Below, piece by piece: positions 7,384-18,065 of a DNA stretch of 64,000 nt (position 1 is its first letter; each line of letters starts with the position of its first letter). The DNA is from Amycolatopsis sp. NBC_01480 (GTDB lineage Bacteria; Actinomycetota; Actinomycetes; Mycobacteriales; Pseudonocardiaceae): NCBI RefSeq assembly GCF_036227205.1, contig NZ_CP109442.1, positions 2,542,001-2,606,000 of the forward strand, read 5' to 3'. A program made the translations under genes and the position numbers. A model generated the notes under the pieces. The model saw only the letters and a list, made by a program, of their open reading frames with translations. It did no database searches and was not told the origin of the DNA.

Positions 7384-9321
7384 TCAGTCCTCCGCACGGC
7401 GGCGACGCCGCGGACTCGGGGCGTCGGCTCCGTTGGCGGCCAGCAGCTCCGTCACAGAGCGGCCCGCGGTGTGGGAACCGCTCTGCGGGGCGTCCTCCGC
7501 GGAACGGCGGCCACGCGACGACCGCGGCTCCTGCGCTTCGGGCGTGGCCTCGCGGTGGCTCGGCGAAGACCCCCTGCCCTCCCACGACGGGGGCTCGCCG
7601 TCCGCGCGGCGACGGCGGCCGCCACCGGTGGGCTCGGGCGCCGGAGTGGCCTCGTCTTCGGAGCGGCGGCGACGGCCACCGCCCTTGTTCGCGACGCTGC
7701 TGCGGACGGCCTCCGGGAGCGTCGGGTTCACCGGCGACTCGGCGGGCTCCTCGTCCGACGAGCGGTGCGCACCGTGCCGCGACGCGGGCGCCGGGGCCGG
7801 GGTCGGCTCGGACGACAGCGGCGAAAGGTCCGCACGCGAGAACTGCTCCAGCCGGGAAGGCTTGCGCGGCGCCGGGTCCGGCACGTGCACCGGCGCGTCG
7901 AGCGAAGGCAGGTCCGTACGCGGCTTCGGCGGGTTCGCCGACGGGCGCTGCCGATCCGCGAGATCGTCCCGCTTCTGGAACGCGGCGCTGAGGCTTTCGC
8001 CCGGCTTGCGGCCGCCGTCCCAAGCCGGCTTCCAGGTGGCCGTGGCCTCACCGGCGGCAGGCGACACCCGCGGCAGGTCCGGCCGCGAGACCTCGGACCG
8101 GGAAACGGGCGGCTCGACCCGGCGCATGCTCGGCTGCGACGCCTCGGCGCGCGAAACCGGCGGCTCGACGCGGCGCATCCCGGACTGCGACGCCTCGGCG
8201 GAGCGTGGCTCCACCCAGCGCATCTCCGACTGCGACGCCTCGCCGCGCTGTTCCACCCGGCGCATCCCGGACTGTGACGCTTCGGCGGGACGCGCCTCGA
8301 CCCGTCGCATCTCCGGCCGGGACATCTCCGCGCGGTAAGCGGGACGCATCGCGGGCCGGGACTCCTCGGCGGACCGCTCCTCTTGACGCGGCTGCGGGCG
8401 CGGCACGTGCCGCGTCGCCTCGGCGGGCGAGGACTCGGGCTTCGAGACCGGCGCGACGGTGCGCGTCGGCTGCTGTTCGGACGCCTCCCGGCGCGAGGCC
8501 TCGGCCCGCAGCTCGGCGGCCTTGACCGCCCGCGCCGCGGCCGACTCCTGCTGCTCCGGCTGCGGCCGATTGCCCGGCTTCGGCCGGGAGAGCTGCTGCG
8601 TGCGCTGGGTGTTGACGGTGGACGGCGGTTTGCCGTTCGGCCCTTGCTGACCGCCGGGCCCGTGCGGGCCCACGCCGTTCGACGGCTTGCGCCGCCGCTC
8701 GACGGACGCGGAATCGAGCACCCGGTCCATCAGCTCGGTCGGCCGCTCGTTGACCTCGACCGCCGGCTTCTTCGGCGCCATCAGCTGGGCCGGCTTCTTG
8801 CCGTTGCCGTTCTTGGTCTCCGAGCCCGCGGAGACGAGCCGCTGCTCGTCGTTCAGCGCGCGCATGCGCGTGGCCTGCGCGGTCAGCGCGACCCGCTCGA
8901 GCAGCACCTCGCCGCCGAACAGCGACTGCAGGCTGTCCCGCAGGGCTGACACCTCGGCGCGCAGCGCATCGAGCTCCTCGCGCGATTGGGCCTGTGCGGC
9001 CTCCCTCGTTTCGGCTTCGATCTCCAGCTCGTACTCACGCCGAGCCGCGATCTCGCGTTCCAGTTCCAACTCGTATACCGCCTGCGCCTCGGCGACCGTG
9101 TCCTCGCTGTGTGCCGCGTGCTTGCGATACCTCACGGCCAGGAAGGCGCCGATCAGGGCGGCCCAGAGGGCGGCGACGATGCCGAGCCGGAGGAACCGGA
9201 GGTCGTCGCTGAGCACCAGTGCGAGAGTGGCTCCGATGACGAGGAGGAATCCGACAACAAGCCACGGCCTACCCAGAAGGCGGCCGCGCGAGTCGTCACC
9301 CACGCCGGTCATGCCTGACAC
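7384..9321 (-). CDS. Membrane protein, DUF6779-type, with long disordered tail
   Basis: 645 residues. Two N-terminal membrane helices (about 18-60), then a charged coiled coil (HSEDTVAEAQAVYELELERE onward, to about 150), then roughly 450 residues rich in Pro, Ser, Arg and Glu. The tail holds diverged copies of a unit like SQSGMRRVEPRSAEA (five or more between about 320 and 400). From memory it resembles the actinobacterial DUF6779 family found beside the folate genes. Function unknown; the layout suggests a membrane-anchored scaffold. A terminator follows its stop. Confidence 0.75.
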   Translation of the reverse strand: MSGMTGVGDDSRGRLLGRPWLVVGFLLVIGATLALVLSDDLRFLRLGIVAALWAALIGAFLAVRYRKHAAHSEDTVAEAQAVYELELEREIAARREYELEIEAETREAAQAQSREELDALRAEVSALRDSLQSLFGGEVLLERVALTAQATRMRALNDEQRLVSAGSETKNGNGKKPAQLMAPKKPAVEVNERPTELMDRVLDSASVERRRKPSNGVGPHGPGGQQGPNGKPPSTVNTQRTQQLSRPKPGNRPQPEQQESAAARAVKAAELRAEASRREASEQQPTRTVAPVSKPESSPAEATRHVPRPQPRQEERSAEESRPAMRPAYRAEMSRPEMRRVEARPAEASQSGMRRVEQRGEASQSEMRWVEPRSAEASQSGMRRVEPPVSRAEASQPSMRRVEPPVSRSEVSRPDLPRVSPAAGEATATWKPAWDGGRKPGESLSAAFQKRDDLADRQRPSANPPKPRTDLPSLDAPVHVPDPAPRKPSRLEQFSRADLSPLSSEPTPAPAPASRHGAHRSSDEEPAESPVNPTLPEAVRSSVANKGGGRRRRSEDEATPAPEPTGGGRRRRADGEPPSWEGRGSSPSHREATPEAQEPRSSRGRRSAEDAPQSGSHTAGRSVTELLAANGADAPSPRRRRRAED

Positions 9322-9381
9322 CGTACCTTCCAGTGACCCGAACGAGACCTAGTCGGTACTTCGAGCGGCCGATTTCGATCG

Positions 9382-9843
9382 TTAACCGGTCGTCCCGCGG
9401 GTGCCGCCCCGATCGGTCTCCGAGGGGGTCCGGCAGCAGTGCTCGAGCCATAAAGCCGCAGCTACCAGCAGCGCGGAGCACACCACGCCGGCCACCGCCG
9501 AGCGGCTGTCCGAGACAGCCGCGACGAGTTCGTCACGTCGGGGAAAAACATAGGCGAACGCGGCCAGCCAGGCCCCCGTCATGAAGGCCCCGGCCAACGA
9601 GGACGCCTTGGCGAGCGCTACCGAGCGTGCAATCCCGATCGCGCCGACCACTCGTCCGGCCCGGATTCTTGACCGAATCGAGTAAGCCAGGATCACCTCG
9701 ATCACAGCGAGTACCGCAAACGTGACCCCGGCCAGCAGCGGGAGCTGCGGCAGGTTGCCGTACGCGAACTGGAACACCACGTAGATCAGGACGAGGCCGA
9801 GTACCGCGGCCACCACCAGGTCGCGGGGCCGGGTGAAGTGCAT
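9382..9843 (-). CDS. DUF3180 membrane protein
   Basis: 153 residues with four predicted membrane helices (about 10-28, 33-52, 80-100, 112-132) and short basic ends. DUF3180 proteins follow folK in many actinobacteria, as here, 69 bases after its stop. Function unknown; the constant neighbourhood suggests co-transcription with the folate operon. Confidence 0.85.
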   Translation of the reverse strand: MHFTRPRDLVVAAVLGLVLIYVVFQFAYGNLPQLPLLAGVTFAVLAVIEVILAYSIRSRIRAGRVVGAIGIARSVALAKASSLAGAFMTGAWLAAFAYVFPRRDELVAAVSDSRSAVAGVVCSALLVAAALWLEHCCRTPSETDRGGTRGTTG

Positions 9844-9912
9844 GGCCCCACCGTACCGAGGGGCCCCGGGCGTGCGGCTTGCCGCGCCGTCGCCCGAAAC
9901 GGGAGTCCGGCG

Positions 9913-10407
9913 TCAGGCCAGGGAGAGGTCCGGCCGCCGGACGACTCCCGCGCGATCGGACTCCGGCCGCAGCGCCAGCAGCTCCACGAGGGAGCCGTGG
10001 CCGGGCAGGACCACGGCCGGCTCGATCTCCAGCCAGGGGACGAGCACGCTCGCGCGGTCCGGGGTGCCCGGGTGCGGCAGCAGCAGTTCGGGATCGTCCG
10101 AGCGGACGCCGTCGACGGTCACTATGTCGACATCCAGCGTGCGCGGGCCCCAGCGCTGCTCGCGCACCCGGCCGGCCGCCCGCTCGGCGGCCTGCCCCGC
10201 GCGCAGCCAGGCCCAGTGGTCACGCGCGGGGTCGTCGACGATGCAGACGGCGTTCAGGAAGTCCGGCTGCTCCTCGACCCCCCACGGCTTCGTCTCGTAG
10301 ACGCCCGAAACCGCGACCAGCCACGGCCGCACGGCGTCGACCGCGCCGCGCAGGTACCCGAGCCGGTCGCCGAGGTTCGAGCCGAGCGAGAGGACGGCGC
10401 GGCTCAC
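9913..10407 (-). CDS. folK: HPPK, 6-hydroxymethyl-dihydropterin pyrophosphokinase
   Basis: About 164 residues. Transfers pyrophosphate from ATP to hydroxymethyl-dihydropterin. Motifs: [19 protein letters not shown] at the start, [17 protein letters not shown], and [16 protein letters not shown] with the metal-binding DxD. I set the start at GTG 10407, which overlaps the folB stop (GTGA), because the open frame continues upstream only into folB out of frame. Confidence 0.95.
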   Translation of the reverse strand: MSRAVLSLGSNLGDRLGYLRGAVDAVRPWLVAVSGVYETKPWGVEEQPDFLNAVCIVDDPARDHWAWLRAGQAAERAAGRVREQRWGPRTLDVDIVTVDGVRSDDPELLLPHPGTPDRASVLVPWLEIEPAVVLPGHGSLVELLALRPESDRAGVVRRPDLSLA

Positions 10408-10763
10408 CGCTCCCGCCGGACGGTGACGGCGACGTCGTCGAACGTCAGCGGGATCGGCGCGGACGGCTTGTGCACGGTGACCTCCACGGCCTTCGGCCTC
10501 GTGTCCAGCAGCACCTCGTCGGCGATCCGGCCCGCGACGCTCTCGATCAGGTCGTACGGCTCGCCCGCGACGATGCCCGCCGCCAGCTCGGCCAGCTCGC
10601 CGTAGTGCAGGGTCTTGGTCAGGTCGTCGGACGCCGCGGCCGGGCCGAGGTCGAGCCACACCGTGATGTCGACGACGAACTCCTGCCCGTCGCGCTTCTC
10701 GTGCTCGAAGACGCCGTGGCGGCCGAACACCCGCAGCCCGGTGAGTGTGATGCGGTCAGCCAT
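10404..10763 (-). CDS. folB: Dihydroneopterin aldolase
   Basis: 119 residues. Cleaves dihydroneopterin to hydroxymethyl-dihydropterin and glycolaldehyde. The start [22 protein letters not shown] is the family signature; [22 protein letters not shown] carries the substrate-binding Glu, and [14 protein letters not shown] the catalytic Lys. ATG 10763 is chosen because similarity begins there. It overlaps folP by 8 bases and folK by 4. Confidence 0.95.
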   Translation of the reverse strand: MADRITLTGLRVFGRHGVFEHEKRDGQEFVVDITVWLDLGPAAASDDLTKTLHYGELAELAAGIVAGEPYDLIESVAGRIADEVLLDTRPKAVEVTVHKPSAPIPLTFDDVAVTVRRER

Positions 10764-11598
10764 CGGCCCGTCCTCGTGACCAGGCGGCCGCGACAGCGAC
10801 CGCGTCCAGCGAAGCACCCACCTCGTGCACACGCACCCCCCAAGCGCCCGCCGTCGCGGCGAGCGTCGAAATGGCGGCGGTGGCGTCCTCGCGACCGGAC
10901 GGCGACCGTGGCTCACCGTCCTTTCCGGACAGCAGACGGCCGAGGAACCGCTTGCGCGAGGCCCCGACGAGCACCGGGAAACCCAGCTCCAGCAAGGAGT
11001 CCAGCCCGTGCAGCAGCGCCCAGTCGTGCTCGGCCTGCTTGGCGAAGCCGAGGCCGGGGTCGAGCACGATGGCGTCCGGCTTCACCCCGGCCGCCAGGGC
11101 TTCGTCCACTCGGGACAGCAGCTCGGCGCGCACCTCGGCGACGACGTCGGTGTAGCTGGCGAGCGCGTTCATGTCCTTGCTGTGCCCGCGCCAGTGCATC
11201 AGCACCCACGGTGCCCCGGAGTCCGCGGCGACGTGCGCCATGCCCGGGTCGGCGAGGCCGCCGGAGACGTCGTTGATCACCCGCGCGCCGGCGTCCAGCG
11301 CGGCCTCCGCGACCGCGGCCCGCGTGGTGTCGACCGACAGCGCCACGCCCTCGCCGGCCAGCTGCCGGATCACGGGCAGCACCCGCGCCACCTCCGTCTC
11401 GGCGTCGACGCGCAACGCGCCGGGCCGGGTGGACTCGCCGCCGACGTCGATCAGGTCCGCGCCGCGCGCCCACATCCGGCGGGCGTGGTCGAGCGCCTGG
11501 TCCGTGTCGAGGTAACGGCCACCGTCGGAGAACGAATCGGGCGTCACGTTGAGGATCCCCATCACCGCGCAACGCCCGGGCGCGGGCAGCGAGCTCAC
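10756..11598 (-). CDS. folP: Dihydropteroate synthase
   Basis: 280 residues, TIM barrel. Condenses p-aminobenzoate with hydroxymethyl-dihydropterin pyrophosphate; it is the sulfonamide target. Signatures: [45 protein letters not shown] and [11 protein letters not shown]. Start GTG 11598 overlaps the folE stop by 4 bases. Part of the tightly overlapped folE-folP-folB-folK run. Confidence 0.97.
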   Translation of the reverse strand: MSSLPAPGRCAVMGILNVTPDSFSDGGRYLDTDQALDHARRMWARGADLIDVGGESTRPGALRVDAETEVARVLPVIRQLAGEGVALSVDTTRAAVAEAALDAGARVINDVSGGLADPGMAHVAADSGAPWVLMHWRGHSKDMNALASYTDVVAEVRAELLSRVDEALAAGVKPDAIVLDPGLGFAKQAEHDWALLHGLDSLLELGFPVLVGASRKRFLGRLLSGKDGEPRSPSGREDATAAISTLAATAGAWGVRVHEVGASLDAVAVAAAWSRGRADG

Positions 11599-12176
11599 CG
11601 TCGCCCCTTGATCAGCTCGATCGCCTCGGCTCGCGAGGACGCCGAAGTCCGCAGCAACCCGCGCACGGCCGAGGTGATGGTGCGCGCGCCGGGCTTGCGG
11701 ATCCCGCGCATCGACATGCAGAGGTGCTCGGCCTCCATCACCACGATCACCCCGCGCGGCTCGAGCTTGCGCACCAGCGCGTCGGCCACCTGCGAGGTCA
11801 GCCGCTCCTGGACCTGCGGCCGCTTCGCGTAGAGGTCGACCAGGCGGGCCAGCTTGGACAGGCCGGTGACCTTGCCGTTGGCATTCGGGATGTAGCCGAC
11901 GTGCGCGACCCCGTGGAAGGAGAGCAGGTGGTGCTCGCAGGTGGAGAACATCGGGATGTCGGTGACGACCACGAGCTCCTCGTGGGATTCGTCGAAGGTC
12001 TTGTCCAGCACCTCGGCCGGATCGAGGTACAGCCCGCTGAACATCTCCTGGTAAGCGCGAGCGACCCGGGCCGGGGTGTCCTTGAGGCCATCCCGGTCCG
12101 GGTCTTCGCCGCAGGCGAGCAAGAGCTCGCGGATGGCGTTCTCCGCCCGGTCCTGATCGAAGGCCGGGCGGGCCAC
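11595..12176 (-). CDS. folE: GTP cyclohydrolase I
   Basis: About 193 residues. Opens GTP to dihydroneopterin triphosphate, the first step of folate synthesis. Zinc ligands are visible in STCEHHLL and [10 protein letters not shown]; the C-terminus [10 protein letters not shown] is typical. The start is taken as GTG 12176, 8 bases after the ftsH stop. An in-frame GTG about 33 bases upstream, inside the ftsH 3' end, is an alternative. First of four overlapping folate genes. Confidence 0.94.
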   Translation of the reverse strand: MARPAFDQDRAENAIRELLLACGEDPDRDGLKDTPARVARAYQEMFSGLYLDPAEVLDKTFDESHEELVVVTDIPMFSTCEHHLLSFHGVAHVGYIPNANGKVTGLSKLARLVDLYAKRPQVQERLTSQVADALVRKLEPRGVIVVMEAEHLCMSMRGIRKPGARTITSAVRGLLRTSASSRAEAIELIKGRR

Positions 12177-12183
12177 GCCGTTG

Positions 12184-14604
12184 CTACTGCTTGTCTGGTC
12201 CGTCCACGTCACGCCGCTGCTGCCCCTCGTCCGGCTGCTGGCCGTTCGCCCCATCGGCGAACCAGCCCTGCTCAGACGGACGGTCTTCGGCGGGACGCCA
12301 CGACTGCTGGCCGGGGTTGCCGCCCGGCGAGGTCGCCGGGGTCCACCCCGGGGGGGCACCGTAGTTCGGCGGCCCGCTCTGCGCACCGCCCGGGCCACCC
12401 GGGTAGTAGCCGCCCGCCGGACCGCCCGGCTGCTGACCACCATACGACTGGGGCCAGTAACCGGTGCCGTTCGGCCCACCGTTGGGACGGCCGCCGTTGG
12501 GGTGCGCGCCCGGCTGCGGCGGCGCGTACGGGTTGGCGTTCGGATCCGGGGCCGGGTACGGCGGCCCGCCGGGCAGGTCGCCGGCTCCCGGCGCGGTGCC
12601 GACCGGGGTCGGCTCCGGCTGGCGGACCGGCTTCTTCTCCTTCTCCGGCGGAGGCCACGGCTCGCCGCGCTCCATCGCCAGCTCGCCCGGGGTCTTGATC
12701 GGCGGCTTGTCCGACGGCGTCCGCTCACCGAACTCGTTGAACACGGTGATGTGCGGGCGCTTCTCGACCGTCGCGAAGATCCGCTCCAGGTCCTTGCGGG
12801 TCAGCGTCTCCTTCTCCAGGAGCTCGATGACCAGCTCGTCCAGCACGTCGCGGTAGGTGTTGAGCACGTGCCACGCCTCGGTGTGCGCGGTCTCGATGAG
12901 CTTGCGCACCTCCTCGTCGATCTCGTGCGCCACCTCGAGCGAGTAGTCGGCCTGGCGGCCGGCCGAACGGCCCAGGAACGGGTCGCCCTGCTCCTGGCCG
13001 TACTTGACCGCGCCGAGCCGCGCGCTCATGCCGTACTCGGTGACCATCGAGCGCGCGATCTTCGTCGCCTGCTCGATGTCGGCCGACGCGCCGGTGGTGG
13101 GCTCGTGGAAGACCAGCTCCTCCGCCGTGCGCCCGCCCATGGCGAACACCAGCCGGCCGATCATCTCCGAGCGGGTCATCAGCTCCTTGTCGTCCTCCGG
13201 GACGAGCAGAGCGTGCCCACCGGTGCGACCGCGCGGCAGGATCGTCAGCTTGTACACCGGCTCGATGTCCGGCATCGCCCACGCGGCGAGCGCGTGCCCG
13301 CCCTCGTGGTAGGCCGTGATCTTCTTCTCCTTCTCGGAGATGATCCGGCTCTTGCGAGCGGGCCCGCCGACCACGCGGTCGACCGACTCCTCCAGCTCGA
13401 CGTCGCCGATCACGTGCCCGTTCTTGCGGGCGGTGAGCAGCGCGGCCTCGTTCAGCACGTTGGCCAGGTCGGCGCCGGACATGCCGACGGTCCGCTTGGC
13501 CAGGCTGCCCAGGTCGGTGCCCTGCGCGATCGGCTTGCCCTTGGCGTGCACCTCGAGGATCGCGCGGCGGCCGCGCATGTCGGGCGCCGACACCGGGATC
13601 TGCCGGTCGAACCGGCCCGGGCGCAGCAGCGCCGGGTCCAGGATGTCCGGCCGGTTGGTGGCCGCGATCAGGATGATGCCGCCGCGGGCGTCGAAGCCGT
13701 CCATCTCGACCAGCAGCTGGTTCAGCGTCTGCTCGCGCTCGTCGTGCCCGCCGCCGAGGCCGGCGCCGCGCTGGCGGCCGACCGCGTCGATCTCGTCGAC
13801 GAAGATGATGCACGGCGCGTTCTGCTTGGCCTGTTCGAACAGGTCACGCACTCGCGAAGCACCGACACCGACGAACATCTCGACGAAGTCCGAGCCGGAG
13901 ATCGTGTAGAACGGCACGCCCGCTTCACCGGCGACGGCTCGCGCGAGCAGCGTTTTACCGGTGCCTGGCGGCCCGTACAGGAGCACGCCCTTCGGGATTT
14001 TCGCGCCGAGCGCCTGATATCGCGCCGGGTTCTGCAGGAAGTCCTTGATCTCGTACAGCTCTTCGACGGCCTCGTCCGCACCCGCGACATCGCCGAAGGT
14101 GGTCTTGGGCATGTCCTTGTTCAGCTGTTTCGCCTTGGACTTGCCGAAGTTGAGGACGCGGTTGCCGCCGCCCTGCGCGTTGTTCATCATCCACATCAGC
14201 AGGCCGAGTACCAGCGCCAGCGGGATCGCGAAGATGAGGATCTGCGTCAGGATGCTCTGCTGCGTCACCTTGGTGGTGAACTTGATCGGCTGGCCGTTGT
14301 TCTGCGCCGCGATCAGCTTGTCGTAGATCTCCTGCGAAGCGTTCGCCGGGTACTGCGCGACGATCTGGTCGGTCTGCGTCCCGTCGACGTCGATCTTCTG
14401 CGTGAGCAGCAGTTTGACCTGCTGCTCCTTGTCCTCGAGGCTTGCTTCCTTGACGTGGTTCTGCTTGATCTGCTGATCAGCCACTGAGATGGGAGCCTGG
14501 GTGTATCCACGATCGCTGTCGAAGATCGTGTTGTAGGCGAACAACGCCAGCAACCCCGCGACGATCCACAGCAGTGGGTTCCTGAGCACGCTCTTCCGGT
14601 TCAT
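12184..14604 (-). CDS. ftsH: ATP-dependent zinc metalloprotease FtsH
   Basis: 806 residues. Two N-terminal membrane helices (about 11-28 and 108-130) flank the periplasmic domain. The AAA domain has [23 protein letters not shown] and [20 protein letters not shown]; the protease has HEGGHA (zinc site) and the downstream Asp region. The last 170 residues are a Pro/Gly/Gln/Asn-rich extension ending in DGPDKQ, longer than in most bacteria. It degrades membrane and some soluble proteins. Neighbours hpt upstream and folE downstream are usual in actinobacteria, except that an ESX cluster now lies between hpt and ftsH. Confidence 0.97.
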   Translation of the reverse strand: MNRKSVLRNPLLWIVAGLLALFAYNTIFDSDRGYTQAPISVADQQIKQNHVKEASLEDKEQQVKLLLTQKIDVDGTQTDQIVAQYPANASQEIYDKLIAAQNNGQPIKFTTKVTQQSILTQILIFAIPLALVLGLLMWMMNNAQGGGNRVLNFGKSKAKQLNKDMPKTTFGDVAGADEAVEELYEIKDFLQNPARYQALGAKIPKGVLLYGPPGTGKTLLARAVAGEAGVPFYTISGSDFVEMFVGVGASRVRDLFEQAKQNAPCIIFVDEIDAVGRQRGAGLGGGHDEREQTLNQLLVEMDGFDARGGIILIAATNRPDILDPALLRPGRFDRQIPVSAPDMRGRRAILEVHAKGKPIAQGTDLGSLAKRTVGMSGADLANVLNEAALLTARKNGHVIGDVELEESVDRVVGGPARKSRIISEKEKKITAYHEGGHALAAWAMPDIEPVYKLTILPRGRTGGHALLVPEDDKELMTRSEMIGRLVFAMGGRTAEELVFHEPTTGASADIEQATKIARSMVTEYGMSARLGAVKYGQEQGDPFLGRSAGRQADYSLEVAHEIDEEVRKLIETAHTEAWHVLNTYRDVLDELVIELLEKETLTRKDLERIFATVEKRPHITVFNEFGERTPSDKPPIKTPGELAMERGEPWPPPEKEKKPVRQPEPTPVGTAPGAGDLPGGPPYPAPDPNANPYAPPQPGAHPNGGRPNGGPNGTGYWPQSYGGQQPGGPAGGYYPGGPGGAQSGPPNYGAPPGWTPATSPGGNPGQQSWRPAEDRPSEQGWFADGANGQQPDEGQQRRDVDGPDKQ

Positions 14605-14651
14605 ACGACTCGGCCCTGCTGGCCTCGACCCTCCCTGGTTGGGCGGCTCCT

Positions 14652-14679
14652 GTGATACCCGCCATCACGATCTTGACAA
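14652..14679 (-). promoter_or_regulatory. Possible ftsH promoter
   Basis: On the minus strand TTGTCA, a 16-base spacer and TATCAC lie about 50 bases before the ftsH ATG. This reads as a sigma-70-like promoter in the 200-base gap between ftsH and the EspG gene. Assigned by eye only. Confidence 0.35.
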
Positions 14680-14806
14680 CCCATGGTGCTCCCGCACCGG
14701 TTACATCAGGGTACCGTCCGGGCGGACGCTGGACCCCGATGAGCCTCACGCAGGTCAACGGGCGATACCGCACCAGGGTTCCCGGATCGTTCCGGACCCG
14801 GTCACC

Positions 14807-15631
14807 CTAGCGTGTGTCAACCGCCACAGACGCCACCATCTCACCAAGCCGCGTACGCAGTGTCTTGGGATCCGCCGGAGCCACCGTCACCCATTCGCGG
14901 CCGTCCGAACCCGCACGTGAGAGGCTCAGATAACGCCCTGTGGCGGTGTCGAACCAGCCCAGCACGCGGGACCGCTGCCGGGTCCCGAGCGAGGAGCGGC
15001 TGTTCGCTGCCAGCTGACCGCCGCGTTGCCGGGGCTGGCCCGAGATCAGCCCGTAAGTCTCCTTCGGGTCGACCGTCACGCGCTCGCTGAGTGACTGACG
15101 CCTCCCCCGGCGACCCTTCTCCTCGGCCTCGGCGGGCCCGCTCGAAGCCGAAACGGGCACCCGGATCGGGCGCGTGTTCAATGCCTCGTCGAGCGGCAGT
15201 GTGACGGACGCCTCGCTGCCGCGGGGTCCCGCCGGCAGCAGGTCGATCACCGCGGACGCCAAACCGTCCGACGGGATGCCGCGCAGCCAGATGCCGTCGC
15301 CGTCCTGGATCGCCACCACGCCGGTGCGGTCGTCGCCCGCGGCGAGGATCGCGATGGGGTGTGCCTGGAACTGCGGGATGTGCACCGCGTCGATGGAAAC
15401 CGGGCCCCGGGCGAGCAGGCCGAGCCAGTCGTCGAGGCGCGGCTCGACGTAACCGCGGGCATCGCGGACGCCGCGCGCCTTCAGCTCGACGTCGACCCGG
15501 TGCCGCAGCGACACCCGCTCGTCCTCGGTGGCGCCGTGCGAGCGCACCCGCAGCGGGTACGGCAGCTCGCCCAGCTCCATGGACTCCCAGAGGAAGTCGA
15601 ACGCCAGCGGGGTGAAGAACTCTTGCTGCAT
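14807..15631 (-). CDS. ESX secretion-associated protein, EspG family
   Basis: 274 residues. The opening TPLAFDFLWESMELGELPYPLRVRSHG is the EspG hallmark. It resembles the next EspG (15743-16543) along its whole length, including an Arg/Ser-rich stretch before the final WFDTATGRYL strand. EspG proteins are cytosolic chaperones that hold the tip of PPE-type substrates and release them at the ESX ATPase. The likely client is the PPE-like protein encoded just upstream. Confidence 0.85.
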   Translation of the reverse strand: MQQEFFTPLAFDFLWESMELGELPYPLRVRSHGATEDERVSLRHRVDVELKARGVRDARGYVEPRLDDWLGLLARGPVSIDAVHIPQFQAHPIAILAAGDDRTGVVAIQDGDGIWLRGIPSDGLASAVIDLLPAGPRGSEASVTLPLDEALNTRPIRVPVSASSGPAEAEEKGRRGRRQSLSERVTVDPKETYGLISGQPRQRGGQLAANSRSSLGTRQRSRVLGWFDTATGRYLSLSRAGSDGREWVTVAPADPKTLRTRLGEMVASVAVDTR

Positions 15632-15742
15632 GCGGTGCTGCTCACTCTCCAGGATCGAACTCTGGCTCAGCGTAGCGCGGAAAGCCCGGCCCAGGTCAAC
15701 GCTTCAGCGCGAACCGGAACTCCTCGTCCGCGAGCCGGGCCG

Positions 15743-16543
15743 TCAGAAGGCGGCGGTGCTCGCCTGCGCCGCGCCGGACAACATCTCGCCGAGGCGGTGG
15801 CGCAGCGTGGCGGCGTCGGCCGGGGCGATGGTGATCCAGTCCCGGCCGTCGCGGCCGCTGGTGGCCTGCGTGAAGTACCGGCCGCTCTCGGTGTCGAACC
15901 AGCTGAGCACCGGGGAGCGGCTCCGGCCGCCCATGCGGTTGCGGGCGTTGGCGCCGACCTGGCCGCCGCGCAGCCGGGGCTGGGCGTGCAGCCGTGCGAG
16001 GGCCTTGCGGTCCTCGTCCACGCTGGCCCGGCCCGACGCGTCCACCTGGTTGCCGCGCCGCTGCATGAAGTCGACGCCCGAGGCGCCCACGAGCTGCTCC
16101 AGCGGCACCGTGATCGACTTCTCCGTGCCGCGCGGAGCGCCCGGCAGCAGCGAGACGATCGCGGTCGCGAGGCCGTCCACCGGGCAGGGCTGCAGGTGCA
16201 GCCCCCGGGTGTCCTGGACGGCCAGCAGCCCCTGGCCGCCGAGAGCGCCCGCGACCGCCAGCAGCGGCTCCGCGTTCGGGTCGATCAGCTGGACCGAGTC
16301 GAGGCTGAGGTCAGGTGAGGCGAGGATGCCGAAGAAGTCCTCGACGTGCGGTTCCGGCCGCCCGCGCCCGTCGGCCAGCCCGCGTTGCGCCAGCCCGTTG
16401 AGCGCCTGCCCGCGCAGCGCGGCCCGTTCGTCCACGGTGCTCCCGTGCGAGCGCGCCCGCAGCGGGTACGGCAGCTCCCCCATCCCGGCCGACTCCCACA
16501 GGAAGTCCAGCTCGAGCGGGGTGAGCAGCTCCGCGTTCGGCAT
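15743..16543 (-). CDS. ESX secretion-associated protein, EspG family (second copy)
   Basis: About 266 residues. TPLELDFLWESAGMGELPYPLRARSHG, LDSVQLIDPNAEPLLAVAG and SWFDTESGRYF match the family and the neighbouring EspG. I prefer ATG 16543, preceded by AAGGGG, to the in-frame start at 16561. Two adjacent EspG genes after one PPE-like gene suggest a duplication; each may serve a different client. Confidence 0.84.
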   Translation of the reverse strand: MPNAELLTPLELDFLWESAGMGELPYPLRARSHGSTVDERAALRGQALNGLAQRGLADGRGRPEPHVEDFFGILASPDLSLDSVQLIDPNAEPLLAVAGALGGQGLLAVQDTRGLHLQPCPVDGLATAIVSLLPGAPRGTEKSITVPLEQLVGASGVDFMQRRGNQVDASGRASVDEDRKALARLHAQPRLRGGQVGANARNRMGGRSRSPVLSWFDTESGRYFTQATSGRDGRDWITIAPADAATLRHRLGEMLSGAAQASTAAF

Positions 16544-16573
16544 CGACCAACCCCTTGTCACACAAGCGTTTCA

Positions 16574-16615
16574 GGAAAAACACGGGCGCGCGGCCGGGAA
16601 GGCCGCGCGCCCGTG
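16574..16615 (-). terminator. Intrinsic terminator after the PPE-like gene
   Basis: Perfect 15-base stem CACGGGCGCGCGGCC (16581-16595) with GGCCGCGCGCCCGTG (16601-16615), a five-base loop, and a T run on the minus strand. It separates the PPE-like gene from the EspG pair, so the pair may be read through or have its own promoter. Confidence 0.85.
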
Positions 16616-16624
16616 GGAAAGGAA

Positions 16625-18043
16625 TCAGTCGTCGTCTTCGTCCGACCACGCGCCGATGACCGGCGGCGGGGTGGCCTCGTTGGCGCCGAAGGCGTCGTCC
16701 GGGTCCGGCTCGATGAGGAACGACGCGTGCGTGTGCTCCTCGTCCTCCTGGCCCTGGCCGCCACCCATGCCGCCGCCCATACCGCCCATGCCGCCGCTCA
16801 TGCCGGGCGCCGGGGCCTGGCCGCCGATGGTGCCGCCCGCGGGGACCACACCACCCTGCTGCGGAACCGCCGAAGCGGCGCTCTGGCCGTTCTGGTGCTC
16901 GGCCGCCGCGGCCGTGCTCTCCTCGTTGTTGCGAGAGCCGCTGCGGGTGCCCTGGCCCAGCTTCGCGCCGGCGAAGCCGAGGCCGCCGCCGACCGCGCCC
17001 AGCCCGAGCGCCGAGCCGACACCGCCGGCGCCGCCACCGCCGGCCGGAGCCGACGGGGTGATCGCGGCCGCGCCACTCACCGCACCGGTCCCGGCACCAA
17101 CGCCGGGGCCCGCCGCGGGCAGAGCGGTCGGGGCCGCGCCGGAAGCGCCGTACGTGCCCGAATCACCGGTGACGTGCGGGCCGCCGGCACCGACGACGCT
17201 GCCGTGGCCGCCCGCGCCGAACCCGATCGGGCCGCCCAGCGCGGGGGTGCCCACGCCGCCCACAGCCCCGACGTTGCCGGAGTGCGAGCCGCCGTTGAGC
17301 GAGTTGAACGAGTTGCCGTTGAAGTGCGAGGCAGTGGGCTTCATGCCGAGCGAGTCGGGGCCGAAGCTCGGGGTCGAGCCGTCGACCTCGCTCATCGACT
17401 GCGTGTACGCGTTGAAGAACGCGACCTGCTGCGCCTTGACGTCGTTCGCGGCGTCGGCCTGGACCTTCTGGTCCGCGGCCATCGCGGCGGGGCCGCCGGC
17501 CAGCGCGGCGGCCATCGCCTGCTTCGGGTCGAAGTCGCGCGGGGCCGGCATCTTCTTGACCTCGGCGGCGGCCGCGGCCTGCTTGCCGAGGCGGTCGGCC
17601 ATCGTGTGCGCGGCGTCCGAGGCCTGCTGGCCGGAGTTGGCGATGGACACGAGCGCGCCCTGCGCACCCGCGGCGCCATGGCCGACCCAGGCGTTGCCCA
17701 GCTCGGAGATCGCGTTGTAGAGGTGGTCCGACGCCTGCTTCAGCTCGGTGCCGTGCTTCGTCCACTGCTGGCCGGTGGCCTCGGCGGTGCCGGGGTCGTT
17801 GTCGGTGACCGCGCCGTTGTAGAGCTCCTGGCTCTGCTGCGAGTTCCAGTTCGGCGGGTTCGCGATCGCGCGGTCGCCGCCCATCTCGAAGCCGCCGGAG
17901 CTGGAGCGCGCGGACGCGACGATGCTCTGCGACTCGCTGTTGTCGCCCATCGGCACGAGCGGCGTGCCGGACGTCCCCTGAGTGCCCGGCGAGAGCGGCG
18001 TCGGCTGCTGCCCGGTGCCGCTGGTGTCGTGATTCGGTGCCAT
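16625..18043 (-). CDS. PPE-like ESX substrate protein
   Basis: 472 residues. A helical N-terminal 200 residues includes a WxG turn (GNAWVGHGAAGAQG, near 115) as in WXG100/PPE helical hairpins. A Gly/Ala/Pro-rich low-complexity middle follows, then an acidic end with EDEEHTHASFLIEPDPDDAF, PPVIGAW and a DEDDD terminus. The same EDEEH...VIG ending occurs in the mobile PPE-like gene at 37485-38111. Predicted to be a type VII secreted protein partnered with the small protein upstream and guided by EspG. Confidence 0.72.
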   Translation of the reverse strand: MAPNHDTSGTGQQPTPLSPGTQGTSGTPLVPMGDNSESQSIVASARSSSGGFEMGGDRAIANPPNWNSQQSQELYNGAVTDNDPGTAEATGQQWTKHGTELKQASDHLYNAISELGNAWVGHGAAGAQGALVSIANSGQQASDAAHTMADRLGKQAAAAAEVKKMPAPRDFDPKQAMAAALAGGPAAMAADQKVQADAANDVKAQQVAFFNAYTQSMSEVDGSTPSFGPDSLGMKPTASHFNGNSFNSLNGGSHSGNVGAVGGVGTPALGGPIGFGAGGHGSVVGAGGPHVTGDSGTYGASGAAPTALPAAGPGVGAGTGAVSGAAAITPSAPAGGGGAGGVGSALGLGAVGGGLGFAGAKLGQGTRSGSRNNEESTAAAAEHQNGQSAASAVPQQGGVVPAGGTIGGQAPAPGMSGGMGGMGGGMGGGQGQEDEEHTHASFLIEPDPDDAFGANEATPPPVIGAWSDEDDD

Positions 18044-18065
18044 GACTGGTGATCCCCCTCGGACG

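Noticed and set aside
5871..7397. 508-codon minus-strand frame over PrsW
   Set aside because: Out of frame with the clear PrsW motifs and Arg/Gly/Pro-rich, a typical shadow.
12272..14487. Long open frames opposite ftsH
   Set aside because: Shadow frames of a highly conserved gene with strong codon bias.
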